Positions 42,061 through 53,076 are shown, counted from the stretch's first letter. The stretch is 64,000 bases of DNA from Isochrysis galbana (GCA_018136815.1 CM030933.1:7231137-7295136), one strand, 5' to 3'. The notes: generated by a model not told the origin, from the sequence alone. Translations and numbers: made by a program.

Positions 42061-43260
42061 ATTAGTTGCTCTAGACCTGATCCTGAGTGTCACATGACAA
42101 GACTAGAGGCTACAATTCAACTAGTTTTACTCGTACAAGTTCGGGCGCGGGAAATACCGGCGCTCCCAGCTCCGAGCCCCCCCCCCCCCCCAATGGCCGC
42201 CAACCTGATGTGCAGCAACGATGGCGGCGGCGACGACATCACACCGCCGTGGACTGGGGGCGGCGCCATGTGGAGACGCTCCAGGGGTGCCGCTGTGGGA
42301 GCTTGAAATGGTTAGTCATCGAGCAGCAGCATGCAGCATCCGATTCTAAGTGCTGAGTAAGAAGATTTTTATCATAATGGCGGGTTTATAAGTGTAGATG
42401 TTTGGAGCAAGTATCATATGATATCATATATATGTATGACATCATACTCAGTTCCATGTTCCATGGCAAGTGTCATATGACGGTATGACGGAACAACTTG
42501 GCTTAGATTTAACCCCGCATGCCCCATTCTCTGTCTTCATGTTTCATGTCACTTGCTTGGTAATAGCCTCCTCTTCATTCAATCAAAAAAAAAATATTCT
42601 TGAAGATGCCTACTACTTTGCTATCCTCCGCCCCGCGCCTTGGGGGCTGCCCCTGACATCGCCCTTGCCCCACCCTCTCTCCCCTTTCGCACCCCCCCTC
42701 GGTCCTTTTTGTTCGGTTTCGGGGGGTCGACCCATGTGCACTACTTTGGGTCTGGCGTCAGGGGGGGGGGGGCGGGCCTTTCGGCTCGCCGTTGCTGTGA
42801 GGCGCTTTGGGTTGCGACTCTTTGTGGGGGCCCAGCCTTGCGGCTTTCCCCTATTCCTCTTCATTCAATCAACCTCAACTAGGCAACCAGTAGGTGCAGG
42901 GTGACGACGCAGGAATGTTACATGTTTAGGATGCCGCCGACTTAGGCGAAGAATTGTTGCTGGCCTATGTCTTTGACGCTTGAGCACATTTCAGCCTCGA
43001 AGGTAAGCTTGTACCTTTCTCGGGAATGGCAACGATTGGGAGAATCAGGGTTTGTTTCGCCTTTGGCGATGGTGATGGGGGAGCGTCAGAGTTTTATTGT
43101 TGTGTTAGTATAACCTTAGTGCTGCGGGACCGTAGTCTCGACGGCAACGGAGCCCCTACCCCGCGATGGGGGTGTGCGCGGTTGGCGCATGGCTCGTCCG
43201 GTGTATGTGGCTAGGGATGCTAGCTAACAAGATGTCATACGACGCTATACGTTCTAACGG
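42061..43260. other. Repeat-derived region, no gene seen
   Basis: 42415-42450 holds palindromic ATCATATGATATCATA runs like those at 42025-42060. 42690-42855 is an inverted LINE 3' UTR (compare 4150-4258). 42880-43260 has no recognisable feature. Frames at 42087-42356 are short and without domain. Confidence 0.5.
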
Positions 43261-43371
43261 GAGGAGTCCTATGCCCACTCAGACATGTTGGCAAACAAGC
43301 TAGCTGATCGAGCCTGGAGCCATGTGCAGTCTACTATAAAATTCAACAAAACTCGACTGAGACCTGCAGAG

Positions 43372-43572
<201 letters not shown>

Positions 43573-43721
43573 ACAGATTACAGAGTACAGAGTAGACTAG
43601 ACTCCAAGTCTCTAGAGCTCTACGTCACCAAATTGTTTTCTCTCTCTGGTGGCTGGCTACCGGGGCCGCCCCGCTCCCGGCTCGCCTCGCCCTCGCGCCC
43701 GGCGGCCGCGTGCTAGCTAGC

Positions 43722-44603
43722 ATGTCAGCCCGCGCCAGAGACGATGACTCGGATGACGAGCCACCTGAAGCCGTCTCCCTCTCGACTGGTCGCAATGCCG
43801 CGCGCCAAAAGCGTGACGTCGAGGCGCAATCCGCGAAAGACAGCAGGTGAACCTTGGCCTTTCCGTAGCCTGCTTCATGCAATCGAGTTCAATTGCTAAC
43901 CTTCTTCTCATTGGCCTGGCAGCACGAAGAAGCAGGTGAAGGCGGTCGTGGAGAGACAGCAACAGCTAGTGCGTGCCGACCTGCGCAATGCAGACCTTCT
44001 GCCGGCGGAACTCTTGGCCGATCTGCCTGAAGATCAGCTGTCACACCGCATCAAGCATACGAATGCAACATCCCAAAGTGGAGATCAACGGCGCACTCAA
44101 TCAGTTTCGAAAGCGGCCGCAACTCGACGGCTCAGCAGTTCTTCTACCCGCCGTTCGAACGGGCCCCACAAGGTGTTGGATGCGAGGTGCGCCGACGAGT
44201 CTCCCAGTCTTTTTGCGAAATCTACCCCCTTTCCCTTGTGTGCTAAATCCTATTCTCTTGAACGCTTAGGGGCAATGTGGAGTTCGCGGTGGTATCTGAC
44301 CAGCATAAAGGTCTCATTGCTCAGCCCAATGTCGCGGATTTTGTGCGAGAAGGGCTGCTAGGATCAGGACGAGTGAAACGGACGTCGGCATTGACGATAG
44401 CAGCTTTGAAGCCATCCACGTCTAGGAGCGGGGCACGCTTTATGGCGGCCCAAAATTATGCCGCCGTCCAGCCAGATACCAACACCAGAGCCCTCGGTCC
44501 AAGTAAGGCGAGTCGTCGGCGCAAACGACGCGCACAGCCAGTTTTCATATCGGCAACACCTACAGCGCTGGAACGGAGGGCGGCTAAGATTATGCGTGGT
44601 TAA
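43722..44603 (+). CDS. Small basic nuclear/nucleolar protein, possibly U3 snoRNP-associated (Bud21/UTP16-like)
   Basis: Exons 43722-43846, 43923-44186 and 44270-44603 join in phase (donors GTGAAC and GTGCGC; acceptors TGGCAG and CTTAG) into 240 residues. The N-terminus has an acidic patch followed by PPEAVSLSTGRNAARQKRDVE, a charged helix and LLPAELLADLPEDQL. This acidic-EAVSLS-coiled-LP..LL layout is typical of the U3 snoRNA-associated family involved in small-subunit rRNA processing. The C-terminus is very basic (SRRRKRRAQP), consistent with nucleolar localisation. The family call is tentative; the gene model is firmer. Confidence 0.6.
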
Positions 44604-45035
44604 GTGCTTTGTGTGGACGGGTGTGGATGGTTGGATGCGGGAGGAGGGGGAGAGTTTTTCTTCAATAATTGCCCCGAAACACCAGTGTGAGTGAACTGCA
44701 GGCACATGTCACAACGCACGTACATTGTGCGGAGTTTCATGAGTTCTTCACAGTTGTGCTATGTGCTGCACACAGGACACACCCATAGGTGTGGCGTTTG
44801 TAATTCTAGTACGTAAGTAAGCAGCAGCCCATGCGGCGGCATGGCGCACAGACGCTAATGCGCTTACTACTAACTAACCAGTTTAGAAGTTGGAGCAAGG
44901 CCGATCTCTGTCGTGGATATGGCTTGCGAGGCGCGCCGGCAGCTACCGCGCAACGCGGTTGTGGATGAGGACGTTTGACGTTTGACGGGGTAGCTCACCG
45001 GTCACTGGGGATGATCATTGCTCAATGCTGTAATT
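44604..45035. other. 3' flank; diverged family R fragment
   Basis: 44885-44970 is a diverged partial copy of repeat family R (GAGCAAGGCCGATCTC, GGCGCGCCGGCAGCTACCGCG), immediately upstream of a fuller copy at 45036. Nothing else is recognisable. Confidence 0.5.
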
Positions 45036-45380
45036 GTGTCAGAGCAACGCTGATCTCACTCTTAAAGATAACCTGCGAGGGCGCGCCGGCAGCTAGCGCG
45101 GAACGCGGTTCTTGCGGGGAGCTCATGGAGCTTTCCTCGGGACCCATAGTGGAAGTGACTACGGGCATTGATTGCGAACGACGCACGGAGGGCGCGGAAG
45201 TGCAAAAGGAGGCTTGTGGGGGGGGTTCTGGCAGTCGACTGGGGATGCCTCAGGCGCGTGCTGGACTTGTATTGACTCTTTGACTCGGGGTATAGACTCG
45301 GAAACTCGGGGGGACTCTCGCTGGGGAACATGAACATGGAGGGCGGAGGGACTCGACGAAGTTGCTACAACACTACAAAA
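45036..45380 (+). repeat. Dispersed repeat family R, copy 3
   Basis: Matches 11317-11640 almost throughout, with small insertions (GACCCATAGTGGAA). It starts TGTCAGAGCAACGCTGATCTC. Confidence 0.75.
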
Positions 45381-46570
45381 AACACTCACGAGAAACACCA
45401 AAACCAACGACCTTGGACCTTGACCTTGGGCTCAGAATAAAACTAACGTCAACACTCCGCAATCATACGATGAACAAACCCCTCCCGCGCAGCGAAGGCT
45501 GAGGTCGCGATCGCTCGTCATACCGATTCTCGATGGCCTGTTTCTCACCTTCCTCTTGTGCCATCGGGCTACCGGGGAAGCCTGAGGGGAATCCTCAAGG
45601 GCAGTCGAAAGGGCAGCCTAAACAGTCTACGCGGAACACTGACGATCAGTCAAGCAAAGATATTATATCAATGATGAAGACTGGAAACGCATTATTACAG
45701 AAGATTTATAAGAAGTATAACGCTACAAAAGAACGTTAAGTAACTCGGACCCTTCGTTCAGGCTGACATCGCCGCGAGCAACATCGCCATGAACAGCGCG
45801 TCCGCGCACCGGCGGGAGCCTTCCTCGTGCGCAATCTCCGCGGGGTCTGCGGCAGCCAGGGTAGCCGCGTGCGCGCGCTGTGAGGAGCTGGGTGGGCTGC
45901 GCGGGCCATGATGCCAGAGAGTCAGGGGGTGGTCGGACTGTCGGTAGCCCGACACGGCGCTGCATCGGGCCGGAATCAAATGCCGAATGTAGCTTAGATA
46001 TAAATATCCCCTTGTTATTGGAAGTATAGACCCGCCACAACTCATTGGGTTTCGTACGTAACGACACGAGCGAGAAGGGGACACATGTGGATCGTGATGT
46101 CAACAAGATATCGACCCCGCCCCAAATCGAGTGAATGGAGTAAGACCACGTGTGTATTTCAACATGTGAAGTATCAAGTTGAGTCAAGTTACCTCCAGGT
46201 GACAACGGAAGGTGCTAGCAGGGATGGGGATAATTGAACGCTTTTGGTCTGCCCTCGCCGGCAAAGCTCGACTCGACACAGTGGGTATCAACAAAATATG
46301 GCGATAATTGAAAGTGCAGCCCCATGGGCCGAGAGCGTTGTGTGTGGGGTGGTAGTAAATGGGGTTCAAGGGCGCATGGGCGGCGTGAAAATCATTCCCC
46401 TTTACTTTTACCTCGCTGCCCCAACCCCAATCTACAATCTAACACCAAACATGGTTGGCGCGCGCCTCGATTTCTGCATAACTACCTTGGTCTTAGCTGC
46501 GCATAATGTACAACGCGCCTCAAGAAAATCACGAGAGCACAAAGTATTGTTCCGATTAGCCCACTCGGCA
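45381..46570. other. Intergenic, one small frame only
   Basis: A plus frame at 45533-45739 (MACFSPSSCAIGLPGKPEGN, Gln/Lys-rich, 68 codons) is the only compact candidate, without domain or supporting context. 45800-46190 and 46240-46560 show nothing I can assign. Confidence 0.4.
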
Positions 46571-47725
46571 CTATCCAGCACCCCCACTTCTTGGGCTCCC
46601 TGGAATGCGATCAACAGCTATTTGCCCACACCTTTCTCGTGCAAAGGCCTCCAAGCGGACGGCGCAATCGTAATATTCGTTGTTCTCCCCATTATAGACC
46701 CTACAGTTCTCGCACATGCGCACGAGCTCGGCTAGGAACATGTCCACTGAAACATAGTATTCAGTTCTGTCCGCTGGAGCATTGTTCAGCCTACGTTCAA
46801 TCATGGCAAGGTCAATAGGGTCTTTGATGACGTCATAGTAATCTGGAGCAATATCAGTTGATACTGCCTTTTTGAAGGGCCATGCATCGGCATGAGCGGC
46901 AATCTCGGCGTAGACTATATGGAGACATGCCAGAAGTGGAAGAGGCTTTCCGCCGAGTTTGCATGCAAGTTTCGTCGCAACCCATGATGTCTGTTCAACC
47001 CCTGGGGCTATGCCGCCCTTCCTAGGCGTGTAACTCAGATGCACAGCAGGCTCCTTGGCCTGTCTTGCATCGAGTCGTGCCCGAATGGCCTTTTGCTGTT
47101 CTTCTGCCACGAATCGGATCTTCAAATAGTCTACAGTTGTGTCGATCGCGCATTCCATCAATGTGCCACCATCGTAATCCTTGATGTAACCAAGCCATCG
47201 TTCACGCTTCATTGTCACTTGCTTTTGGAATCCCTGTTTCCGAAAATAACCAATTGCATGATTGTCGGCATAAGTGAGGAGGAAGTGGATACCCTCACGC
47301 TTGCAATGCTCCTTCAGCTGGTTCATAAGACGGGTGCCATAACCGCGTACTTGATGCACAGCAGAGACCGCGCAAAAAGCGATCTCAGCAAACGCCTGTG
47401 CAGCATGCCTACGGTAGGTGATGCCACCGACTACCTCTCCCTCAAAGACACAGGCGAGCGAAGTATGCTGCCGATCAAGCACAAGCCGCACGATATACTC
47501 TTTCGGCATCTTGGGTAGCTGCTTCGCGAAGATGTTCTTCAGATCGATGAGGCGGATGAGCGAGCTGTCGAGCCCGTCATTGCTCACGACAACAAAGCGG
47601 AGGCGTCCCTCCTCCTCGTGTTGCGCGTGCTGCCTCTCTCGCATGAGAGGGGTGGGCACAACTGTGCCATCACCAGTCGCACCCTTTCCTTCCGCCTCGC
47701 GTGGGCGCTTCGAGCCGGCGGACAT
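46571..47725 (-). CDS. GCN5: GCN5/PCAF-type histone acetyltransferase with bromodomain
   Basis: Nuclear lysine acetyltransferase, the catalytic subunit of SAGA-type complexes (family knowledge). It is a single-exon 384-residue protein from ATG 47725. The GNAT domain spans about 45-205: VVGGITYR, AFAEIAFCAV with the catalytic Glu114 (as in FAEIVFCAI of yeast Gcn5), QVRGYGTRLM acetyl-CoA loop, YADNHAIGYFRKQGF and YDGGTLMEC. The C-terminal bromodomain (about 265-370) has WPFKKAVSTDIAPDYYDVIKDPIDL and the acetyl-lysine-contacting Asn345 in CRVYN. The short length matches fungal/protist GCN5; no N-terminal PCAF region. An in-frame Ala/Pro-rich extension upstream of the ATG is probably 5' UTR. Confidence 0.95.
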   Translation of the reverse strand: MSAGSKRPREAEGKGATGDGTVVPTPLMRERQHAQHEEEGRLRFVVVSNDGLDSSLIRLIDLKNIFAKQLPKMPKEYIVRLVLDRQHTSLACVFEGEVVGGITYRRHAAQAFAEIAFCAVSAVHQVRGYGTRLMNQLKEHCKREGIHFLLTYADNHAIGYFRKQGFQKQVTMKRERWLGYIKDYDGGTLMECAIDTTVDYLKIRFVAEEQQKAIRARLDARQAKEPAVHLSYTPRKGGIAPGVEQTSWVATKLACKLGGKPLPLLACLHIVYAEIAAHADAWPFKKAVSTDIAPDYYDVIKDPIDLAMIERRLNNAPADRTEYYVSVDMFLAELVRMCENCRVYNGENNEYYDCAVRLEAFARERCGQIAVDRIPGSPRSGGAG

Positions 47726-48431
47726 GGCCTCCGGTCTCGCGGCGGCGGCGGCGGCGGCGGCGCAGGGGTGGGTGGGAGGCGGAGGGGGGGGGTTAGAAAG
47801 AAAAAAAACTATTTTTTTTGAGATAGGAGTACTCCGTGTGAAGCCAGCTCCTAACAACTTTGTCCTTCCCCACGGTATTTTCCCACCCTGGCTGCATTGG
47901 GCCCCACCCAAGGCACTCCATCATTGGCATGGACGGTGTTGAGGCTGCCAACACACCAAAAGTTCCAGTGGGGCACCTACACAGCCGGCACGGCGTGCGG
48001 CCCTCGAGCGGTTTCGGCTTGTGATTATAATGGTATACTTATACTTATACTTATCTCCCCATCAGACAGTCCTGTCATTGTGTACTTCCACACCATAAGT
48101 GCACATAGCTCAGCAAAATCATGTACAAAAAGGATATGCCTGGCCAAAGGGGTATAGGCGGGCCTCACCCCAAGCCTTCCCCCCGATGGAGTGCGGTGAG
48201 AAACCGGCCCCGTTTAGGCCTGAGCGAAAATATGTAGTTTTTCGTGCCAAAATATGTGCGGAAAATATGTGGAAAATATGTAAAAACTTGCCCAAATATG
48301 TGGAAAAATATGTAGCTTTTGCCAATAAACAATAAAAAACCTCACCTCTCGTGGCCGCATTTCCGGCTTCCGGCCTCGCCGCACGCCGCACACACACGCT
48401 CTTTGTCATTGTCACTCTTCTTTGTGCCTGT
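47726..48431. other. Upstream region of GCN5; AAATATGTGG repeats
   Basis: GCN-type trinucleotide run at 47735-47760 just upstream of the GCN5 ATG. 48228-48318 contains seven copies of (A)AATATGT(G/A) on the plus strand within 90 bp. No gene seen. Confidence 0.5.
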
Positions 48432-48540
48432 GCGAGGCGTCGAGCATGGCCCGATCGTCCGTCGCGGCGGGTGGGGCGGCAGGAGGGGAGGGGAGCGGCG
48501 CGCGCTCCATGACCCTATCGTTTTACCGATAGTTAAGGGG
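48432..48540 (-). repeat. Dispersed repeat, inverted copy of 569-672
   Basis: Starts GTCGAGCATGGCCCGATCGTCC and ends CCCTATCGTTTTACCGATAGTT, the reverse complement of 569-672 with a few changes. It lies directly before a LINE 3' UTR. Confidence 0.75.
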
Positions 48541-49386
48541 AAAACACCGCTGAGGACAGGTGCACTCCGCCAAGCTCGAGACCCCCTACATGGCCCGGGC
48601 CCCTACTAAGTAGAGCACGAGGGGGTGTCACTTTGCTCTGGTCCTCCTCAGGGGGGTTGTATGCTCGTGCCTCATGCGTGCGGTGTGCTGTGTATGGGGG
48701 GGCTTCTCTGGAGAGTTTGTACGTTGTGATGAAGTGGATGTGGTGCCCATAGGGGCCACCCGGCCTCGGGCCGCGCTGCCGGAGCAGCGCGGCCCTTGCC
48801 AGGGCGAGAGGGGCCTCTGCCATAAGGCATGCCCAATGGAAGGGTGGCTGCTTGGGCCTGGCATTGGTGGGGTGTTGCCAGCAGCCTGCTGCCCCCCATG
48901 GGGGAGGCCAGCATGGCTGCCATGGGTGGTGTGGCCGGGGCCACGGGCCGTGTGGCGCGACCGGAGTCGCACGCACCTGCTCGGCCTCGGTGGGCGGACG
49001 CGGCCGCTTCGACAGCGGCTGCTCCATGGGCACTGGTGGGGCGCCCTCGGCGGGGGGCCCGAAGGAGAGGGGAGTCGCGGCGGCGCGCTCCATCGCGTCT
49101 AAGTATAAACTTAGTTGCCCTGCCCGAAGCCAGAAGGCAGGGGCTGAGGTTGATTGTACGGGCCCACCCCGGGGGGTGTCCGAGATGGAGAGAGGGGGGC
49201 GCGGCAGGCCCCCAAGGAGCATTGATCCCCACTCTAAAAGTAGGTAGACCTTAGGCTAGCCCTAGGTAGAGCACGAGGGGAGTGGCCGCAAGGCAGGTAG
49301 GGAGGAAGAAGATAGGGAACGGGGGGTGGCTACAGAGGAGTTGTCGAGTGTCACGAGCGAGGCAATAATATTAAGAAATTTGTTTT
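48541..49386 (+). mobile_element. LINE 3' UTR fragment split by a nested retroposon
   Basis: 48541-48624 and 49282-49386 together reproduce the LINE 3' UTR at 16060-16245 (CACCGCTGAGGACA, GTAGAGCACGAGGGG, GTGGCCGCAAGGC, ATATTAAGAAATTT). The 642-bp insert between them is flanked by the 15-bp duplication GTAGAGCACGAGGGG. Confidence 0.75.
48625..49266 (-). mobile_element. Nested retroposon related to E, with 15-bp target duplication
   Basis: The right end (CCACTCTAAAAGTAGGTAG, and TTGATTGTACGGGCCCACCCCGG-type text) matches the 5' part of retroposon E. 48882-49080 is shared, about 90 percent identical by eye, with 54138-54336. An internal TCTAAGTATAAACTTAGTTG dyad (49099-49118) marks a fusion point with another family. 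Flanked by GTAGAGCACGAGGGG at 48610-48624 and 49267-49281. Confidence 0.7.
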
Positions 49387-49395
49387 CAATAATCA

Positions 49396-50212
49396 TCATA
49401 GATGTGGCCAAATGCCGGCAATGGCTGCAATATGGTGCGCCGAAACATCACGAATACTCCGAGAAGTGACAGTGCCGTCTCGGGCAAGTGCTCGATCTAA
49501 GCAGTTGACTTCATATCTCACAAACTGATTTTTCTTGCGCCCGCGTGTTGCGGATAAACAAGCTCGAGAAGAAACTCCTCGGTCATGCAAAAAATATGTC
49601 TCGAAGGCGATTCGAGATTTCGAGAAATACTGCAAGGATAGCGGGTGACCATCGTCCGGCTCGCTTGCTGAAAGAATAAAGGCGAACCCTGGAGGGTGCC
49701 TAGGCAATCATTGTGGCTCGACACCCCATTCGCTTGCATTAGGAGGAAGCGAACCCATGAGAAGTCGATCTGTTGCGGCAACTCGAAGAAGCAACAAGAG
49801 GAAATAGCTTGAACACCGAATGATTCGAACACGAGCAAGGCTGCCAGGTGGGGCAGTGAGCTCATATGCCAGTTGTCAGGGCACCGATGGGGAGGGACAG
49901 CGGGTAAACTAGCGGCAGAGTCAGCCAGCATAGGACTTGCAGTGCGTCACACAGTTGCACCAAAGACTGCCAATGTCTTCACAGCAACTTCGAAATAGAA
50001 TGTGTTTTGTGGCCAGTGGAGAACGCGCAGATCCAAAGACAACGATGGCCGCTCATGAAGTCCATAGAAACATTGGTCGACTTGAAGAATAGAACGACAG
50101 CTGCGAGAGGACTCTTGGTGATGTGCATGCATGCATAGAGTATCAGCACCACGGAGGTCAGCAACATGGAGAAGTGGTTCATGGCCATGCAGGTTGTACG
50201 CACATCGCGTTA
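49396..50212 (-). other. Probable additional exons downstream of the LOV-like gene
   Basis: Several minus-strand blocks read like ordinary protein: ITRCAYNLHGHEPLLHVADL and LSLDLRVLHWPQNTFYFEVAV (about 50216-49960), ELPQQIDFSWVRFLLMQ (about 49750), and RYEVNCLDRALARDG...HHIAAIAGIWPHL ending at 49396. Frames change between blocks, as expected of exons. They may be the 3' end of the PAS gene, joined by skipping its apparent stop at 50213 (for example via a GTCAAT donor near 50315 and a CTAG acceptor near 50240), or a separate gene. No domain recognised. Confidence 0.4.
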
Positions 50213-51280
50213 TCACACGGGCAAGAAGTCTGAGTGGCTAGCGGATGCTCCATCCACCAAAATCAGCTTTGAGAGCTGTTCTCCCCAGCTGTGATTGACT
50301 TCCTCCCATGAACATAAATAGTCCTCGACTTCATCTCCCCACCACACGTCACTCCGCAGACTGCGTGTAGGTGCTCCAAGCCGAGAGACAGATGATGCCG
50401 ATCCCCGGAAGAAGACAGCCCCTGTCACAGAGGCGACGGGTACGATCTCTAGCCGCTGCATAAATGGTACTTTATGCTTATCATAATTGACCAATCTGTC
50501 GACTGCCACCGGCTTGCAAATCCTTATCTGATCCATCATGCGGCGGATTTCCGTCTGGTCGGTCCCAGGTCCTTGTATACAATGCAGGGTATTTCCAAGC
50601 AATTCACATGCGGAGAAGCCACACAGAGCGAGCCAGGCGGGAGAAGCCCACACAACAGGATACGGTGCATATCCCTGGGTGACAACCGTCATTTCGCCCT
50701 CTGGTACATCGGACACCTGTCGCCGAAGGCAAGTGCTGCCATAATACGAAGCTGCAGCTCGTTTGTCTACTTCTGAGAGTGCTCCTGGAGGAACTCGATG
50801 GGACGACTTCCCGGAGCCAAGTGTGCGGACATCCCTTGATTCCACCCGCAGCAGCTCAACGATACCATTTGGGCCGGTCATTGGCCTGAGCGACACAGTG
50901 TGAATAAATGGCACTTGTTCGGTGTCATAGTTAATAAGCTCGACGCTATCAATAGGCTGGTGAGCTGTGGCTGCTGCCACAAACCGGGCGACCTCCCGAT
51001 GGTCGGTGCCTGGACCTTGGAGAAATAGAAGCGTCTTTCCGACGACCTCAGAGGCTGCGGCAGAGTACAGGGGCACGCACCAATCACTGTCAATAGGGGA
51101 TGCCACCTTGCTTGCTTGATGAATGCAGCGAGACAAGACGAGCAGGGATGGGCTTGAGGAGTGGCGCGCACCCGACGAGATGCCGCACATCTCCAACCAT
51201 GGCGGCGACGCCCAGACCACCGCGTGCGGTGCTCTTGCTTCCAGGAGCACCACCGGAGTCTCTGTGGACGTGGCCGCCAT
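50213..51280 (-). CDS. Double LOV-like PAS protein lacking the photoactive cysteines
   Basis: Exon 51280-51172, intron 51171-51055 (GTGCGC...CCGCAG), exon 51054-50213; 316 residues. The intron removal is supported by the repeat itself: it turns PAS 1 into CGIS-SASEVVGKTLLFLQGPGTD, matching PAS 2 CGFSACELLGNTLHCIQGPGTD. Both continue with LINYDTEQVPF and LVNYDKHKVPF, the LOV-type loop. LOV photoreceptors have GxNCRFLQ at the flavin-adduct site; here the positions read GKTLLFLQ and GNTLHCIQ, so both adduct cysteines are replaced by Leu. The domains may bind flavin without the normal photocycle, or serve as ligand or dimer modules. The C-terminus is short unless the 49396-50212 exons belong to it. 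Confidence 0.75.
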   Translation of the reverse strand: MAATSTETPVVLLEARAPHAVVWASPPWLEMCGISSGARHSSSPSLLVLSRCIHQASKVASPIDSDWCVPLYSAAASEVVGKTLLFLQGPGTDHREVARFVAAATAHQPIDSVELINYDTEQVPFIHTVSLRPMTGPNGIVELLRVESRDVRTLGSGKSSHRVPPGALSEVDKRAAASYYGSTCLRRQVSDVPEGEMTVVTQGYAPYPVVWASPAWLALCGFSACELLGNTLHCIQGPGTDQTEIRRMMDQIRICKPVAVDRLVNYDKHKVPFMQRLEIVPVASVTGAVFFRGSASSVSRLGAPTRSLRSDVWWGDEVEDYLCSWEEVNHSWGEQLSKLILVDGASASHSDFLPV

Positions 51281-51334
51281 GGCTGGGCCAGCCCGCCTTG
51301 CGGGCGAGAGGGCAAGCAGCCCCCTGTCCGCTAG

Positions 51335-51700
51335 CTGAACGGGGGGGGAGGGGGGGGGGAGGGGGGACAGACGAAATGGGCGCGTGCAGCGGGCGCGGGG
51401 GGGGGAGGGGGAGGGGGGGCAAGGGGGGAGAGGCGCGCGGGGGGGGGGGCGGGGGGAGCGGCTTCGATGGGGTTTGGTCGAAGATCTCCCTCGCCTTCTC
51501 GTCCCTCGTCTCCAGTGGGGTTTTGGCTCGCGTGTGGGTGAAGGAAGGAGAGAAGTCCAAGTACTTCGAGAGGGCGCGCGGGATGGGAGAGCGTCGTCCC
51601 ACCGGCGGTTCGTCAAACGGTCTGGTGCGCGCGCGGGGGGGGAGGGGGGGAGGGGGGGAGGGGGAGGGGGGGAAGGGAGGGGGGACACTCCGCGGCGGCT
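51335..51700 (+). repeat. G-run-rich tract upstream of the LOV-like gene
   Basis: Plus-strand blocks of GGGGGG separated by one or two bases at 51339-51450 and 51635-51690, with many G4-capable runs. They lie within 400 bp upstream of the minus-strand start at 51280. This may be the promoter or 5' leader, as the C-rich strand is in transcript sense. Confidence 0.7.
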
Positions 51701-52427
51701 GATGAGTACGGCGGCTCAGAGAGAGAGGGGAAGGACCTTCACGCCGGGGGGGACTCCGCATCTCCACACAATCTCCATCGTGGCCTCCCCTCCGCAGATC
51801 GCATCGACCTCCGCAGAAGCGGAGGCGGGAAAGGCCTGCGAGGCTCTTCAGAATGTTTCGAGCCGAGGAGGTCCCGGCCGAACAGTGTCACTCGGGGGCT
51901 CCATCAGTGGGGGGGGGGGAGGTTGCGCGAGGAGGAGACCCCGTACAGCCCCCAGGAGGCTTCTGTCCTGCTTAGCCATCGTCACAGCTATGAGCGCGTG
52001 TCGAAAGCCTGAGGCGCGCACCGTCGGCCACTTGCGTTCTTTGCGTTGGTGTTCTATGTTCTAGGACCAGCGCGGGCTTTACTTTGCGCTAGCTAGTGAA
52101 CGGCGACGGAGCAGCGAGGGGGCGCATCAGACCGGAGGAAAGAAGGGGAAAGCAAAACTCCTCCCCCCACCCCCCACCCCGCGGGGGGGAAGCCACGCCG
52201 GCCCCCATCGCCGCCGCGCACGCGCCCCAGACAGCCCAAGCTCTCTCCCATCCTCCACAACGCTAAAGCTCGCCGCTCCGCCTCTTGGCCGGCCTCAACG
52301 ATGCTTGTGTGTCACACGTGTGTCGCATCCACGATCGACTCTTTACTGTTAAGATGACTGACTGAAACTCGCGTTCCGTCAAAAGACAAAAGAGGGCCAA
52401 GTGATACTTTTCTTTTCGCTTAGAATG
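51701..52427. other. Intergenic with an LTR edge and element motif
   Basis: 52317-52340 is TGTCGCATCCACGATCGACTC, the LTR edge of 25998 and 40518. GCGTTCCGTC at 52371 (family motif). No gene seen. Confidence 0.5.
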
Positions 52428-52866
52428 TTATGTTAACATTGAGTTGGAAGACGCGTGCCCATAGCAACTTTTCCCACTCCACTTTTCGGAACATTGAACA
52501 CTCCTAACACCTGCAGCTAAATCTTCATCTTCTTCGTCTTTCGTCTTTTTCTCATTGTCAATGTCGTTCTGCTGGCAGGCGACCAGGTCGCTTGGCCGAT
52601 CCTGGGTGACGAGGTCCGTGATGCGTGAGAGGATGGCCTTCTGGTCCTCCATCCAGAGTTTGCCAGCTGCTCGGCGCACTTGCACCATGGGACTCGTTTC
52701 ACCGTACGCGACCGCCGTGATGTATTCCATGCAGAGGCAGAGGTACGCGACGGCCGCCTCGTCTCCAATGTATTTGGTCTTGGGGATCTTCTCGTACTCG
52801 TCAGAGTAGTCGCCGACGAGCATGAGTTTTGCCTTGCACCAACGGCCCATGTATGGCTCGATGAGT
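52428..52866 (-). pseudogene. Unassigned protein-like frame truncated by a repeat
   Basis: The minus frame open from about 52889, ending at 52428, reads RLDTLIEPYMGRWCKAKLML...YIGDEAAVAYLCLCMEYITA, then an acidic Lys/Glu/Asp-rich tail. The composition is that of real protein, but the family is unknown to me. It is cut on the 5' side by the repeat beginning at 52867. The GCGTTCCGTC motif lies 48 bp beyond its stop. It is likely the 3' end of a captured or transposon gene. Confidence 0.4.
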
Positions 52867-53076
52867 GTGTCGAGTCGAGCGTGGCCGGAGGGCTCTGAGC
52901 CACTCCGTCGCGAGCAGCACCGGCGGCTAGCGCGGCGCTTTGGCCCTCCTCCCCACCGGGAGTCGGGTGAATGAAATTCTGGACTGGGTCGGGCAACCCC
53001 ATTTGGGTGTCTGGACGGGGGACGAACGGCGAACGAAGGGCGGTGGGGCGGCGAGGCGCTCCTAGTGGCCCTAGAG
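52867..53076. repeat. Duplicated LTR flank, copy 1 (copy 2 at 54337-54542)
   Basis: Starts GTGTCGAGTCGAGCG and runs through CTCCGTCGCGAGCAGCACCGG to GGCGAGGCGCTCCTAGTGGCCCTAG, where an LTR begins. 54337-54542 is a close copy. Both flanks and their LTRs are duplicated together, 1.47 kb apart. Confidence 0.85.
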
